Below, one piece after another: positions 1-9,151 of a stretch of DNA of 64,000 bases. The DNA is from Myxococcales bacterium (GTDB lineage: Bacteria; Myxococcota_A; Polyangia; Polyangiales; GCA-016699535), in assembly GCA_016699535.1 (NCBI GenBank), contig CP064980.1, positions 2,426,001 through 2,490,000 on the forward strand, written 5' to 3'. Made by a program: the position numbers and the translations under genes. Every line of letters starts with the position of its first letter. The first letter of the stretch is position 1. The notes beneath the pieces were generated by a model. The model searched no databases. It saw only the letters and a list, made by a program, of their open reading frames with translations, and was not told the DNA's origin.

Positions 1-947
1 TTACAAAGAGGGCGGGATATTCCATGGCCGCCACGCCATCGCCACTTCTCGGCGGAATAATTACTTTGAGCGTAGCGTAAGGATACGCACCATAGCTTTT
101 TTCGAAAAAGGGCAGTGCTTTTTTTAGTAAGGCAAGTTGCAGTCTGACAGTGTCGCCATAACCAGGTGGTGCGCTGAGTATCACCTTGATTCGACCTATT
201 TTTGTCTCGGTGCTGCGAAAAAATGGCGCAGCAGCCCAGACGATATCGTGCATACGGCGCGCGCTAAAGCGATAGTTGTTCCATCCTTTGCGCAAGCTTT
301 TTCGCGCTGTTGCCCGTTGCAAACTACCTTGTATGCGGCCGGTACCTCGAGCTCTAAATCGTAGCTGCCAAAGTCGGAGTAAAATTCGCCGTAGCCGTGA
401 TACGGGAAAGTGCTGAAGCTGCCATCCGGATTATGCTTGGCTAACTTGGGAAACCATTGTGCTGCCATGAAAAAGTCATCTGCGTAGCCCATCCGTGCGA
501 CGATGTGAGGAAGTGTTGTTCGAAAATGAATCTGCAGGGTGATGGTATGACCCACGGGCAGTGCTTCTTTTAGAGTCACTCGAAGCTGGCTTTGATCGGC
601 AAAGGCTAAGTTCGTTTCTGTGGATGCCCTTAGATTCTCGCCCTTGGCAGTCTGGATGGATAGGATTTGCAGATGCCCGGCGTGCTTCGGATCAAAATCG
701 GCAAGGGATTCGGCCGATTCTCGAAAAACACTGTGCCTTTATGCGAAAAAGCATTGGGGTAGAGGTGAAAATCAAGGTGCTCGATAGGAAAGTCACTGCG
801 GTTGGTAAACACAAGACGAAGCTTTGCTTCGATGCGGTGTGTTTCAGGAACGAGCTTTGCCGTAATAGTGTAGTGCGGCATCGTGCTTGGAAGGCGTTGC
901 GCAAGAGCCGGACTGTCGGCTAAAAACAAAAGAGCCATGCCCACCAT
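1..947 (-). CDS. M1 family metallopeptidase (aminopeptidase N-like), N-terminal part, cut by window edge
   Basis: Reading leftward from about 947, the protein starts with a signal peptide (MALLFLADSPALAQ) and continues with the beta-sandwich N-terminal domain of M1 peptidases (HLDFHLYPNAF, then YADDFFMAAQWFPKL, then YGEFYSDFGSYDLELEVPA). Near the left edge it reads DGVAAMEYPALFV, matching the exopeptidase loop (GxMEN-type) of the family. The zinc site HExxH would lie outside the window. Two frame breaks, near 703 and near 256, split the gene; restoring one base at each gives a continuous M1 sequence. The family cleaves N-terminal residues from peptides, and the signal peptide suggests periplasmic or outer location. 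The start could also be the ATG at 938; either overlaps the divergent tsaE start. The family call is firm, the start is uncertain. Confidence 0.8.
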
Positions 948-1434
948 CCATAGCCATAGTTTTGTGCTTGAATCGCCTGAGCATTCGGCAGCGCTTGCTT
1001 GTTGGTTGGCCAAGCAGCTTAGCGGACAAGATCTTGTGTTGCTCGAAGGTGAACTCGGAGCTGGAAAAAGCTTTTTTGCTTCGGCGCTTGTGCATGCTTT
1101 AGGGGTTGCTGAATCAGTTCCGGTCACCAGTCCTACCTTTGCTCTCATGAACGAGTATCACGGCCGCATTCCGATCGTCCATGCCGACGTCTATCGTCTC
1201 GCTGACCCTGATGAGCTCTTTGAGCTAGGTTTGCTTGAAAAGCTCGAGGCTGGAGCTGTCGCCATTGTCGAGTGGGGCAACCTTATTCGTTCATCGTGCG
1301 AGCATTCCTATCTCAATGTTTTCCTGGAAATTCTCGGGCCTGATCGCCGCAGAGCGATCTTAGCTGCCGAAGGAAGCCGTCCGGAGGCTATTGTAGAGGC
1401 CGCGAAAGCCATGGATATCGTCGAGTTGCGCTAA
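937..1434 (+). CDS. tsaE: tRNA threonylcarbamoyladenosine biosynthesis ATPase TsaE
   Basis: TsaE is the small ATPase that, with TsaB, TsaC and TsaD, makes the t6A modification next to the anticodon of ANN-reading tRNAs. The sequence has a P-loop (EGELGAGKSFFASAL, about residues 38-52), the family signature SPTFALMNEY and VHADVYRL, and the late WGN motif (VEWGNLI). Length about 165 residues is normal. The ATG at 937 gives the usual short N-terminus; upstream in-frame codons run into the divergent M1 peptidase gene. Its start region overlaps that gene's start, so the two must share a very short promoter region or have promoters inside each other's coding sequence. carB follows 62 bases downstream on the same strand. 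Confidence 0.92.
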   Translation: MPTIHSHSFVLESPEHSAALACWLAKQLSGQDLVLLEGELGAGKSFFASALVHALGVAESVPVTSPTFALMNEYHGRIPIVHADVYRLADPDELFELGLLEKLEAGAVAIVEWGNLIRSSCEHSYLNVFLEILGPDRRRAILAAEGSRPEAIVEAAKAMDIVELR

Positions 1435-1496
1435 AGCGGGCAGGCGAGCTTCAAAACGGGTTGCCGAGGGACGCGGGCTCTGGTAATCCCGCCCAA

Positions 1497-4400
1497 ATGC
1501 CTCGGCGTGACGATGTCAAAAAGATTCTGTTGCTTGGTTCTGGGGCCCATTGTAATTGGCCAAGCATGTGAGTTTGACTATTCCGGCACCCAAGGCGCAA
1601 AAGCGCTGCGCCAAGAAGGCTATCAAGTTGTTCTGGTCAATTCCAATCCAGCGACGGTGATGACCGACCCCGAGTTTGCCGACCACACTTATGTGGAGCC
1701 TCTTGTGCCCGAAGTCGTCGAGGCGATTATCGAGCGTGAACGACCCGATGCCTTGCTTGCGACCTTAGGAGGGCAGACTGCCCTGAATCTAGCATTGGCG
1801 TTATCGGAACGTGGGGTGCTCGAGAAGTACGGGGTCAAGCTGCTTGGCGTGAGTCTCGATGCGATTCGTAAAGCCGAAGACCGTGAGTTGTTTAAGGCTG
1901 CTATGGAAAGCATCGGCCTGAAATGCGCCAAGGCAAAAGTCGCCAAAACGCTCGAGCAGGCTCAAGCAGCAGTCGATGAGATTGGTTTTCCCATTATTCT
2001 AAGACCTTCTTTCACGATGGGCGGTTCGGGTGGCGGCATTGCTCAGAATCAAGCCGAGTTTGATGAGGCGATTCGTTGGGCATTTTCACAGAGCCCAACC
2101 CATGAATGTTTAGTCGAACAAAGCGTGCTCGGGTGGAAAGAGTTTGAGCTCGAAGTAATTCGCGACAATGCGGATAACTTTGCGGTCATTTGCACGATTG
2201 AAAACTTCGATCCGATGGGCGTGCATACCGGTGATTCGATCACCATTGCTCCAGCGATGACGCTTACGGATCGTGAATACCAACGTATGCGCGATGCCGG
2301 CCGAGCGATCATCAGTGAAATCGGTGTTGAGACCGGCGGCTCAAACATTCAGTTCGCCATCAATCCTGCCGACGGCGAGCTTTTGGTAATCGAGATGAAT
2401 CCCCGCGTTTCGCGCTCGAGTGCGCTGGCTTCCAAGGCCACAGGGTATCCCATTGCTAAAATCGCAGCCAAGCTTGCCGTGGGCTATCGCCTTGATGAGC
2501 TGCGCAACGACATCACGAACACCAATTCGGCCTTCGAGCCAAGCATTGATTACGTGGTTGCCAAGGTTCCGCGTTTCGCTTTTGAAAAGTTTCCCGGCGC
2601 CGACGTAAAGCTCAGTACGCAAATGAAATCAGTTGGCGAGGCCATGGCCATAGGACGCACCTTTAAAGAAGCTCTGCATAAAGCTGCGCGCTCGCTAGAA
2701 ATCGGTCGCGAGGGACTGGTGTCGTTGATTGATCGTATCGATTACGTGGCCTTGGCCAAGCATATCGAAAGCCTAGAAGTCTCTCAAAGTTTGCGTTTGG
2801 CCGAATCGATACCGCCCGGCAAAGAAGCTGTAAAAGGGCAGGCGCTGGTTGATGCGCTAAAGAAAATCATCGCAGTGCCGATGTCCGATAGGCTTTGGTA
2901 TCTTTGCGATGCATTGCGCGTGGGCATCAGTGAAGACGAAGTGCATGCGATTACAAAGATTGACCCTTGGTTCCTTCGGCAGTTAGGGCAGATCGTTCAT
3001 CAGGAGAATATTCTTCGCAACGATTCGAGTCCACAGGCCCTATCAGAAGCTAAGCGTATGGGCTTTTCTGATGCGCAAATCGCCGGTTTACAAGGACAGA
3101 GTAGGGCAGCCGTACGAGAAAAGCGTCTTGAGCATGGCATCGTGCCCGGCTACTCGCGTGTCGATAGTTGCGCTGCGGAATTTCCGGCGCTTACGCCGTA
3201 CATGTATTCAAGTTTTTCGGCGGACAATGAGGCTAAGCCCACCGACAAGAAGAAAATTATGATTCTTGGCGGAGGCCCTAACCGTATCGGTCAAGGTATC
3301 GAGTTTGACTACTGTTGTGTGCATGCTGCTTTTGCTCTGCGTGACATGGGTTTTGAGACCATCATGGTCAACTGCAATCCCGAGACGGTTTCAACGGACT
3401 ACGACACTTCGGATCGCTTGTATTTCGAGCCGCTTACTTTTTGAGGATGTGATGTCTATCGTGGACATCGAAAAACCAGACGGCATCATTGTGCAGTTCG
3501 GTGGGCAAACGCCGCTCAAGCTGGCCGTGCCTTTAGAGCGCGCAGGCGCTACGATTCTTGGGACCTCTGCCGATGCGATTGATCGCGCTGAGGACCGCGA
3601 AAAATTTGAAGCTCTGCTCCAGAAGCTTGGTCTAGCCCGTCCTCGCGGTGGTATTGCGCGCGGTGTGAGCGAAGCGTTCCAGATTGCAGATGAGATTGGC
3701 TATCCAGTGCTTGTGCGACCGAGTTACGTGCTGGGTGGCCGCGCCATGGAGATAGTGCACAATCAAGAGCATCTCGCGCATTACATGACGCGTGCCGTCG
3801 AGGCGCTCGAAGATGGTGAGACCCGCACAATTTTGGTCGACAAGTTTCTTAAAGATGCGGTGGAAGTCGATGTCGACTGTATTTGCGATGGTCGCGATGT
3901 CGTGATTGGCGGCATCATGCAGCATGTGGAAGAAGCGGGCGTTCATTCGGGCGACTCGACAAGCGTCTTACCCGCGCATACGCTATCAAAGAAAGTTTTG
4001 GACGAAATCCGCGAAGCAACCAAAGACTTAGCGCTCGAGCTTGGTGTGCTTGGTTTGATGAACGTGCAATATGCTGTGCATCAACAAAAGGTTTATGTGA
4101 TTGAGGTAAACCCGCGTGCATCACGCACCGTGCCCTTTGTGAGCAAAGTGATTGGCAGGCCTCTGGCTAAACTTGCCGCGCAGGTCCTTGCTGGCCGAAG
4201 TCTAAAAGAACTCGGGTTTACCGAAGAGATCGTGCCTAAGCATTATGGCGTTAAAGAATCGGTCTTTCCTTTTGCAAAGTTTGCCGGCGTTGACACTATT
4301 CTTGGCCCTGAAATGCGTTCAACGGGTGAGGTCATGGGCATTGCTGAGAGCTTCCCTGAAGCCTTTTCAAAAGCGGTCCTTGCAGGAGGAATGCGTTTGC

Positions 4401-4816
4401 CGGAAAAGGGCACGGTCTTCATCAGTGTACGCGATGCTGATAAAGCCTTAGCCGTCGAGCTCGCAGGAAGGCTTCACAAACTAGGCTTTAGGATTGCGGC
4501 CACGCGCGGCACAGCCAGCGCTATGCAAGATGCTGGAGTCCTCGCACAAAGCGTGCATAAAGTCATCGAAGGCGGACGACCCAACGTCGTCGACGTCATC
4601 GCCTCTGGCGATATCCACCTCGTGTTCAACACCACCGAGGGTGAAAAAGCCATCAAAGACAGCTACACCTTGCGCCGCCAAGCCCTGGTTTCGGGCGTAC
4701 CCTATTTCACCACCATGCCGGCTGCCTGCGCCGTCACCGACGCCATCGAAGCTCCCCGCAAAGCCATCACCGTAAAATCCCTCCAAGAGTACAACCCGAT
4801 CCAGGATCTCGCCTAA
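1497..4816 (+). CDS. carB: Carbamoyl-phosphate synthase large subunit (two apparent 1-base insertions)
   Basis: CarB makes carbamoyl phosphate from bicarbonate, ammonia and two ATP, feeding pyrimidine and arginine synthesis. Two tandem ATP-grasp halves are visible: RPSFTMGGSGGGI in the first, VRPSYVLGGRAME in the second, then the C-terminal methylglyoxal-synthase-like regulatory domain ending LQEYNPIQDLA. The natural start is ATG 1497 (MPRRDDVKKILLLGSG), not the downstream GTG at 1507 in another frame. One extra G in the run at 1542-1545 and one extra T in the run at 3438-3442 break the frame; removing each restores FDYSGTQ continuity and the LTFEDVM junction. The restored length, about 1105 residues, is full size. 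Because CarB is a core enzyme, sequencing or assembly error is more likely than decay. No carA lies in the window. Confidence 0.95.
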
Positions 4817-4847
4817 AAACACTAATGTTTACGGCGAGTTAAGGCCT

Positions 4848-5109
4848 GTGCCGCGATTTCTTGTCTGGTATCTAAAAATAGGAGCTTAGCGGCAGCGCTA
4901 TGCTCTATCTTGATTGCAAAAAACAGCGCTTTTTTGGTTGGAATTCCAATTATCGCGCTGTGGCAGCTGTCTACTGGAATTTATTGTTGTAATCAAGCGG
5001 GATCCTGGATCCAAGTGGCGCAGGAGCTGTTCGTATACTGTTTGGCATAGTGGTTTTTGCCATAATTTTGGCGGTTTTTGGCTGGCATGAGCTTTGCATC
5101 TTCGTTTGA
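4848..5109 (+). CDS. Probable small inner-membrane protein, about 87 residues, frame broken twice
   Basis: No single frame is open here, but three frame pieces join into one plausible protein. From GTG 4848 it reads VPRFLVWYLKIGA, shifts near 4885 to LAAALCSILIAKNS and FLVGIPIIALW, then shifts near 4997 to GAVRILFGIVVFAIIL and ends WHELCIFV at TGA 5107. That gives two or three hydrophobic helices. The span plus two missing bases is exactly 88 codons. The same kind of single-base loss is seen in conserved genes elsewhere in the window, which makes this reading credible. An AAGG lies just upstream of the GTG. It sits between carB and another small gene on the same strand. I do not recognise a family. 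The alternative is a non-coding spacer with chance hydrophobic frames. Confidence 0.45.
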
Positions 5110-5145
5110 TGTCTTGTTTTTATGTTTCTACAATGGAGGCCCAGC

Positions 5146-5430
5146 GTGATTGAAAAATGGTTAGCTTTTTTAAGTTCGGCAAATAAGGATCCGCAGGAGC
5201 GGGCCACTCGGCCGTCGTTCCCTCATTCCGATACATGGCATCGGTACAAAAACCAGGATCTCGAAGCAAAGCGCAGTGTGGGGCCCTCTGAGGCACCGGG
5301 CGATGAGGAAAGTCAGGAGCGGCATACGATCCCGGTTGAGCCGTTGATTGCAATTTGGCGTCGGCGTAAACTTGGCTTCAGTAACACACAATATCAGCTA
5401 GCTCCTGAGGAAAACGAAAGTAAGGGTTAA
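5146..5430 (+). CDS. Small hypothetical protein, 94 residues
   Basis: A GTG start at 5146 is preceded by a clean GGAGG at 5135-5139 with six bases of spacing, which decides the start over the upstream ATG at 5122. The product is hydrophilic and charged (IEKWLAFLSSANKDPQERA near the N-terminus, PLIAIWRRRKLGFSN near the C-terminus), with no signal peptide or membrane helix. It follows the putative small membrane protein by 36 bases, so the two may be co-transcribed. The central part is rich in Glu, Arg and Pro and looks disordered. I recognise no family. The ribosome binding site is the main support. Confidence 0.5.
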   Translation: MIEKWLAFLSSANKDPQERATRPSFPHSDTWHRYKNQDLEAKRSVGPSEAPGDEESQERHTIPVEPLIAIWRRRKLGFSNTQYQLAPEENESKG

Positions 5431-5633
5431 CATCGGTTCGTCAAAGCTTCGGATTTTTGAAGGGCGAGCTGTCCGATACGATGAGATAGCGTGAGCAGGT
5501 TGTGTTGTCTTCGCTGTGATCCCAGCAATCAGGTTGATTCAGCCGCAATTTAGCTTGATTTCTTTAGCTTTTGCCATGGTTTAACCTTGCCTTTGGCAAT
5601 TACTTAGGTGATGGTTAGCGGGACTTTTTCACC
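5431..5633. other. Intergenic region upstream of the PEGA protein gene
   Basis: About 200 bases separate the small gene from the PEGA protein gene at 5634. I see no convincing open frame, tRNA or strong hairpin. It probably carries the promoter for the 5634-10784 cluster, but no clear -35/-10 pair stands out by eye. Confidence 0.3.
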
Positions 5634-7235
5634 ATGCGTTCCCGCTCCCACCTCAGCGCTTCTATTTTTTCATGCGGTAAGACTTCGCGTATTCCCGTGG
5701 CGGCTCTCGTTGTTTTAATCGGGTTTACCGCAGCCTCGTCGGTGGCAGCTGCGCAGGAACGTAGCTGGTTGGTTCTGCCCACGATGGATGCCTCGGCTGA
5801 TCACGACATGGTCTTTCAAGCAGCTGTTCAGTTTTCAAAGGAGCTTAGCAGCCTTGGCATGCCTGTCTTTTATGAAGAAGAAGCCGCCATGCGTTATCAG
5901 CGCCTTGGCTCGGTGCCCTATGGCATGCTGGATGAAAAGGCTGTCAAAGCTCTTAACCACTGGGCCGAAAAAGCCCTCTATCATGCTTCCGGTGATGAGC
6001 ATCGGCAGACGCACGAAGCTGTCACCCATTGCCTTGCGCCGGTCAAAAAACATCCGGAACTTTACAACCGCGATGCGGTGCTTGCTGAGTCAGTATTCAA
6101 CGTGTGTCTGTACGAAGTGCGTTCGCTGATTGCGCAAAGCAAAAACGCGGAGGCCTATGCTCAGGCTCTCGATTGCCGCAGGCTTGTGTTGGACATCAAG
6201 CCATCCGTGCGCATGCATCCGCCTGAAGTGCGTGAACTGATGGCGCGTGTTGATAATGATCTTGCCTCTCATCCGGAACAAGCCTTGGACGTGCAAAGTG
6301 AGCCTTCGGGCTGTAATGTGTTCATCAATGGCCGTCGAATCGGCACCACTCCCTATCAACGCAAAGGCATTCCCAAGGGCGAGTATCATGTGCAAATTGA
6401 CTGCCGTGGTGGGGATCTCAATCGCGTGCATCGCGTCAAAGTCGGCGGCGAGCCTACCGTAGTCAATATTGACAGCACCTTTGATGAAGCGCTTGTGACC
6501 GGTGATCAATTGGGATTGATGTACACATCCGTGTCCCAAGAAAATAGGCATCGTGTGCAAGATGCTTTGCGCGTTGCTCGAATCGTTCAGGCGCGCGAGG
6601 TGTTTTTGGTCACACCGACGCCTGAAGCTCAGGTCTTGCGTGTGGACCGGTTGCCACTGGCTCAGGGACAGGTGGTCGCTTCGCTGCTCGTGAAATGGAC
6701 CGGTTCGCGTTTTGAAGGCGAGGCGCTTAGTGAAGGGGTGCCGGCCATGCTTGCGGGACAGTCGCTTGACTTGCGTGGTGTGGGCTCGAGGCCCACGGAA
6801 GCTTGGCAGCCAGCACCTGATGAGCATTCTGCTGGAGCGGCGCATGCAACTTGGCCGGGCTGGCTACTGGGAAGCCTGGGCTTGCTCAGCTACGGCATCG
6901 CGTGGGTAGGCGCAGCCGACTATGACAGTCAAGGGCCGCTCTTAGCCGACGTTGCCTTTTACGAATCCTTTGCTGCTGCTGGCGCGGTGCTCATGAGCTC
7001 TTCGTTGCTATGGCTTTTGCCTCCCGAAGATGGCGTGCCGTGGTGGTCCTGGCTTGCTGGCGCGGCGGGTGTCGGGCTTGGCGTTCTTGGCGCGGTGGAT
7101 GTGCTGGGCACAGGCAATGTGCAGAGCCCCTACAGTGACATGCTGCTTTGGGGTAGTGTGCCCCTTGTCGGGATGCCTATAACTTATATCTTGAGGACGA
7201 TTTTTGGTGTCGAGGATAATGCTTCTGAAGATTAA
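5634..7235 (+). CDS. Secreted/membrane PEGA-domain protein, 533 residues
   Basis: A cleavable or anchoring N-terminal hydrophobic segment (about residues 21-40, ending VAAAQE) leads into an extracytoplasmic region. A helical, TPR-like part with the paired HPPEV motif (about 90-210) precedes a PEGA domain at about 216-272 (PSGCNVFINGRRIGTTPY, then GIPKGEYHVQI). PEGA domains are small surface beta-domains thought to bind cell-envelope partners or other proteins. The C-terminal quarter has four predicted membrane helices (GWLLGSLGLLSYGIAWVGA and others, about 400-525). It is paralogous to the N-terminal half of the protein at 18993-20749, sharing HPPxV, the PEGA strands and the DxGLxxSY/TS step after it. 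It heads a five-gene same-strand cluster with the Cys-rich lipoproteins. Function is unknown; a structural or signalling envelope role is a guess. Confidence 0.75.
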   Translation: MRSRSHLSASIFSCGKTSRIPVAALVVLIGFTAASSVAAAQERSWLVLPTMDASADHDMVFQAAVQFSKELSSLGMPVFYEEEAAMRYQRLGSVPYGMLDEKAVKALNHWAEKALYHASGDEHRQTHEAVTHCLAPVKKHPELYNRDAVLAESVFNVCLYEVRSLIAQSKNAEAYAQALDCRRLVLDIKPSVRMHPPEVRELMARVDNDLASHPEQALDVQSEPSGCNVFINGRRIGTTPYQRKGIPKGEYHVQIDCRGGDLNRVHRVKVGGEPTVVNIDSTFDEALVTGDQLGLMYTSVSQENRHRVQDALRVARIVQAREVFLVTPTPEAQVLRVDRLPLAQGQVVASLLVKWTGSRFEGEALSEGVPAMLAGQSLDLRGVGSRPTEAWQPAPDEHSAGAAHATWPGWLLGSLGLLSYGIAWVGAADYDSQGPLLADVAFYESFAAAGAVLMSSSLLWLLPPEDGVPWWSWLAGAAGVGLGVLGAVDVLGTGNVQSPYSDMLLWGSVPLVGMPITYILRTIFGVEDNASED

Positions 7236-7287
7236 AGAGCGTATGCAAAACGCAACACAATAAAGGTATTTTAGGCAAGACATTGGC

Positions 7288-8259
7288 ATGAAACGAGCAA
7301 CAAAAACATTTGTTTTAGCGATTGCGACCTTGGCGCTGTGGTGCGTTGCGCTTTCGGCTTTGGCTCAAAGCGCGGTGATGCTTCCGATAGCGGGTCATCA
7401 TGGCATCTCTCCAGCCGATCAACGCAACGCCATGCAGACGACGATCGAAGCGTTGAAGGAAAATGGTTATACGGTGATTACGCATCAAGAGGTGCTCGAG
7501 CGTCTCGATGAAGAGCACGCGTCACTGCAGAACTGTGTTGAGGGCAGTTGCATCCCTGCATTGCTTGATGCCTTCCACGCTGATGTCGCTGTTGGGCTTG
7601 CGCTCTGGGCTATGCGGAGCGGTTCGGGTCTAATGCGTGTTTACGATGTGGTGGTGAGTTTTCACGATGCTTTTGGGAATGTCGTTGAGGCACGTGCTGA
7701 AGTGATTAGGCAAGAGATTGCGGGCGCTTGCCGTAAGGCCTATGCCGAAGCTTCTGAGAAGGGCAAAACGCGGGGCATTGGGCATCCGAGCGATACTCGA
7801 TCCGATGGCGCTATTGAGCAGCCGAAGGAGCGCGCTTCTGCTTGGAACTACGTGATTGCGGGCGGGTTTGGAGCGGCTGCCGTTGGGCTTTTGGTGCCGG
7901 CCATCTGGACTTTGGCCACGCTTGATGAATGCGCTAGTGGCGTGAATGCGACGGGTGGTTGCGATGAAGTGGTGACCTTCAATGCTTGGACGGCGCTTTT
8001 GCTTGCCGGTGGGGCGGCGGCCTTTGGTGGGGGGCTTTATATGCTGCTGGCGCAACCGATTACGGTGAGCGCGGATCCTGAACGACGTGCGGCGATGCTT
8101 TCTTGGCGGGGGAGTTTTAACATGGATGTTATAACACCTGTGGCGTTGAGGCGGCGAGGGGCCGCAGTGGATCAAGCTTGTCGCTCGCGCAGGCGCTCGC
8201 TTGGTACCTTCCCAAAAACCGCACTGTCGTTTGTTTTGGGCCCCTCCCAAATCGCTTGA
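7288..8259 (+). CDS. Secreted protein with C-terminal membrane helices, PEGA-cluster companion
   Basis: An N-terminal signal segment (LAIATLALWCVALSALAQ) is followed by a soluble domain of about 130 residues that resembles the secreted regulatory-type domains common in Myxococcota. It begins SAVMLPIAGHHGISPADQR and has a Cys pair in LQNCVEGSCIPALLDAF. After a polar linker come two membrane helices (about 190-215 and 233-258). It starts 52 bases after the PEGA gene, so co-transcription is likely. The C-terminus is odd: the last 30 or so codons run into one arm of an inverted repeat (8151-8177) and become Arg-rich, unlike the rest. The original end may therefore have been lost or extended by the repeat. 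I do not recognise a named family. Confidence 0.65.
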   Translation: MKRATKTFVLAIATLALWCVALSALAQSAVMLPIAGHHGISPADQRNAMQTTIEALKENGYTVITHQEVLERLDEEHASLQNCVEGSCIPALLDAFHADVAVGLALWAMRSGSGLMRVYDVVVSFHDAFGNVVEARAEVIRQEIAGACRKAYAEASEKGKTRGIGHPSDTRSDGAIEQPKERASAWNYVIAGGFGAAAVGLLVPAIWTLATLDECASGVNATGGCDEVVTFNAWTALLLAGGAAAFGGGLYMLLAQPITVSADPERRAAMLSWRGSFNMDVITPVALRRRGAAVDQACRSRRRSLGTFPKTALSFVLGPSQIA

Positions 8260-8280
8260 TCCACTGCGCCCCCTCGCCGC
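8151..8280. repeat. Inverted repeat, 27-base arms, 76-base centre
   Basis: The arm at 8151-8177 (starting gcggcgagggg) is the reverse complement of 8254-8280 with a single mismatch. The centre, 8178-8253, holds a smaller palindrome (CCCAAAA paired with TTTTGGG). The repeat covers the 3' end of the 7288 gene and ends just before the next gene's likely start at 8295. It could fold in the transcript as a long hairpin between two genes of one cluster, or be the remnant of a small non-autonomous element. No target duplication is obvious. Confidence 0.7.
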
Positions 8281-8294
8281 GGCATCAAAGCTTT

Positions 8295-9068
8295 TTGTTA
8301 CACTTGGCTTTGTTTGCGCTGCTCATGTTGTCTGCGTGTCGTACGACTAAAAGTGACCCTGATTATTGTCCGGAGTGTGTTGAGGATGCCGGGCCTGATG
8401 TTTCTGGATGCGTTAGCAATGCGGTGTGCTTGGATGCGGGGGCGTCGTTTTGTGAGGTGGATGCGGGGATATGCACCGGTTGTATGAGGGATACAGATTG
8501 CACGCATATTAGCGGCAAGAATATGTGCAGCGCCGGGGCCTGCGTGCAGTGCACGCCTGAGGATGAAAGTGCGTGTGACGGCAAGAGTTGTGACCCTGAG
8601 AACAACAGCTGCACCGAAACCACGGTAGCAAGCATCGATACCTGCGAGCCTTGTGTAAGTGATACCGAGTGTGTGGCCGACCATAAGTGTGTGCCTTTAG
8701 ATTACGACGGAAGCTTTCATGGAAACTATTGCATGAAGGTTTTGAGCGCGACGTGTGAGCGACCTTACCTGGTGGTGCTGAATAAAAAGAGCGTGCTGGC
8801 TGGTGAGGACGAAGCAGCAGAGCAGTTTTGCGGTATCAATGAAAGCCTAAGCAGCTGCGAAGCTGTGCTCGCGTTTATTAGCCCCTGCACCACCGACGGA
8901 AGCTGCCAAGTTGGAGGCAATGAAACGCCCATCTCCGGAGCTTTGTGCCGCACCGTCAACGGCTCCCCCTCCAAATGCACCTATAAGTGTAGTGCTCCTG
9001 CTCAGTGTCAAGATACTTTTGGCTGCACCAATTCCGGCAACGGCGTGGACTATTGCGGAGGGACTTGA
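8295..9068 (+). CDS. Cys-rich lipoprotein, family copy 1
   Basis: A TTG start at 8295 gives the shortest lipoprotein signal with a canonical lipobox (LLMLSAC). In-frame codons upstream lie in the inverted repeat and read as non-native sequence. The mature part of about 240 residues is packed with Cys: CPECVEDAG, then GICTGCMRDTDC, CVQCTPED, then DTCEPCVSDTEC. A central segment with fewer Cys follows, and the protein ends KCTYKCSAPAQC and VDYCGG. The spacing CxxC...DTDC...CVQC...CExCxxDxxC is shared with the next two genes and with the C-terminal half of the 18993-20749 protein, so these are paralogues. It is likely anchored to a membrane and disulfide-bonded outside the cytoplasm. Function is unknown. 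The start is the weakest part of this call. Confidence 0.75.
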   Translation: MLHLALFALLMLSACRTTKSDPDYCPECVEDAGPDVSGCVSNAVCLDAGASFCEVDAGICTGCMRDTDCTHISGKNMCSAGACVQCTPEDESACDGKSCDPENNSCTETTVASIDTCEPCVSDTECVADHKCVPLDYDGSFHGNYCMKVLSATCERPYLVVLNKKSVLAGEDEAAEQFCGINESLSSCEAVLAFISPCTTDGSCQVGGNETPISGALCRTVNGSPSKCTYKCSAPAQCQDTFGCTNSGNGVDYCGGT

Positions 9069-9151
9069 TGGCCATCTTGTCTGTGGTGCACGCGAAGAAA
9101 GGTCGCTTGGCAGAATTGGCGGAAATTCGTCCATTAACTGACAGAAACGGC

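Noticed and set aside
1497..4816. Two overlapping carB genes, or programmed frameshifting
   Set aside because: Both breaks are one-base changes in G and T runs and the joined sequence is a normal CarB. No slippery-site pattern with a downstream structure is seen, and the same kind of break occurs in unrelated genes.
6090..6845. 251-residue minus-strand gene in the PEGA gene
   Set aside because: His/Arg-rich composition typical of an antisense reading of a coding gene, with no ribosome site or family match.
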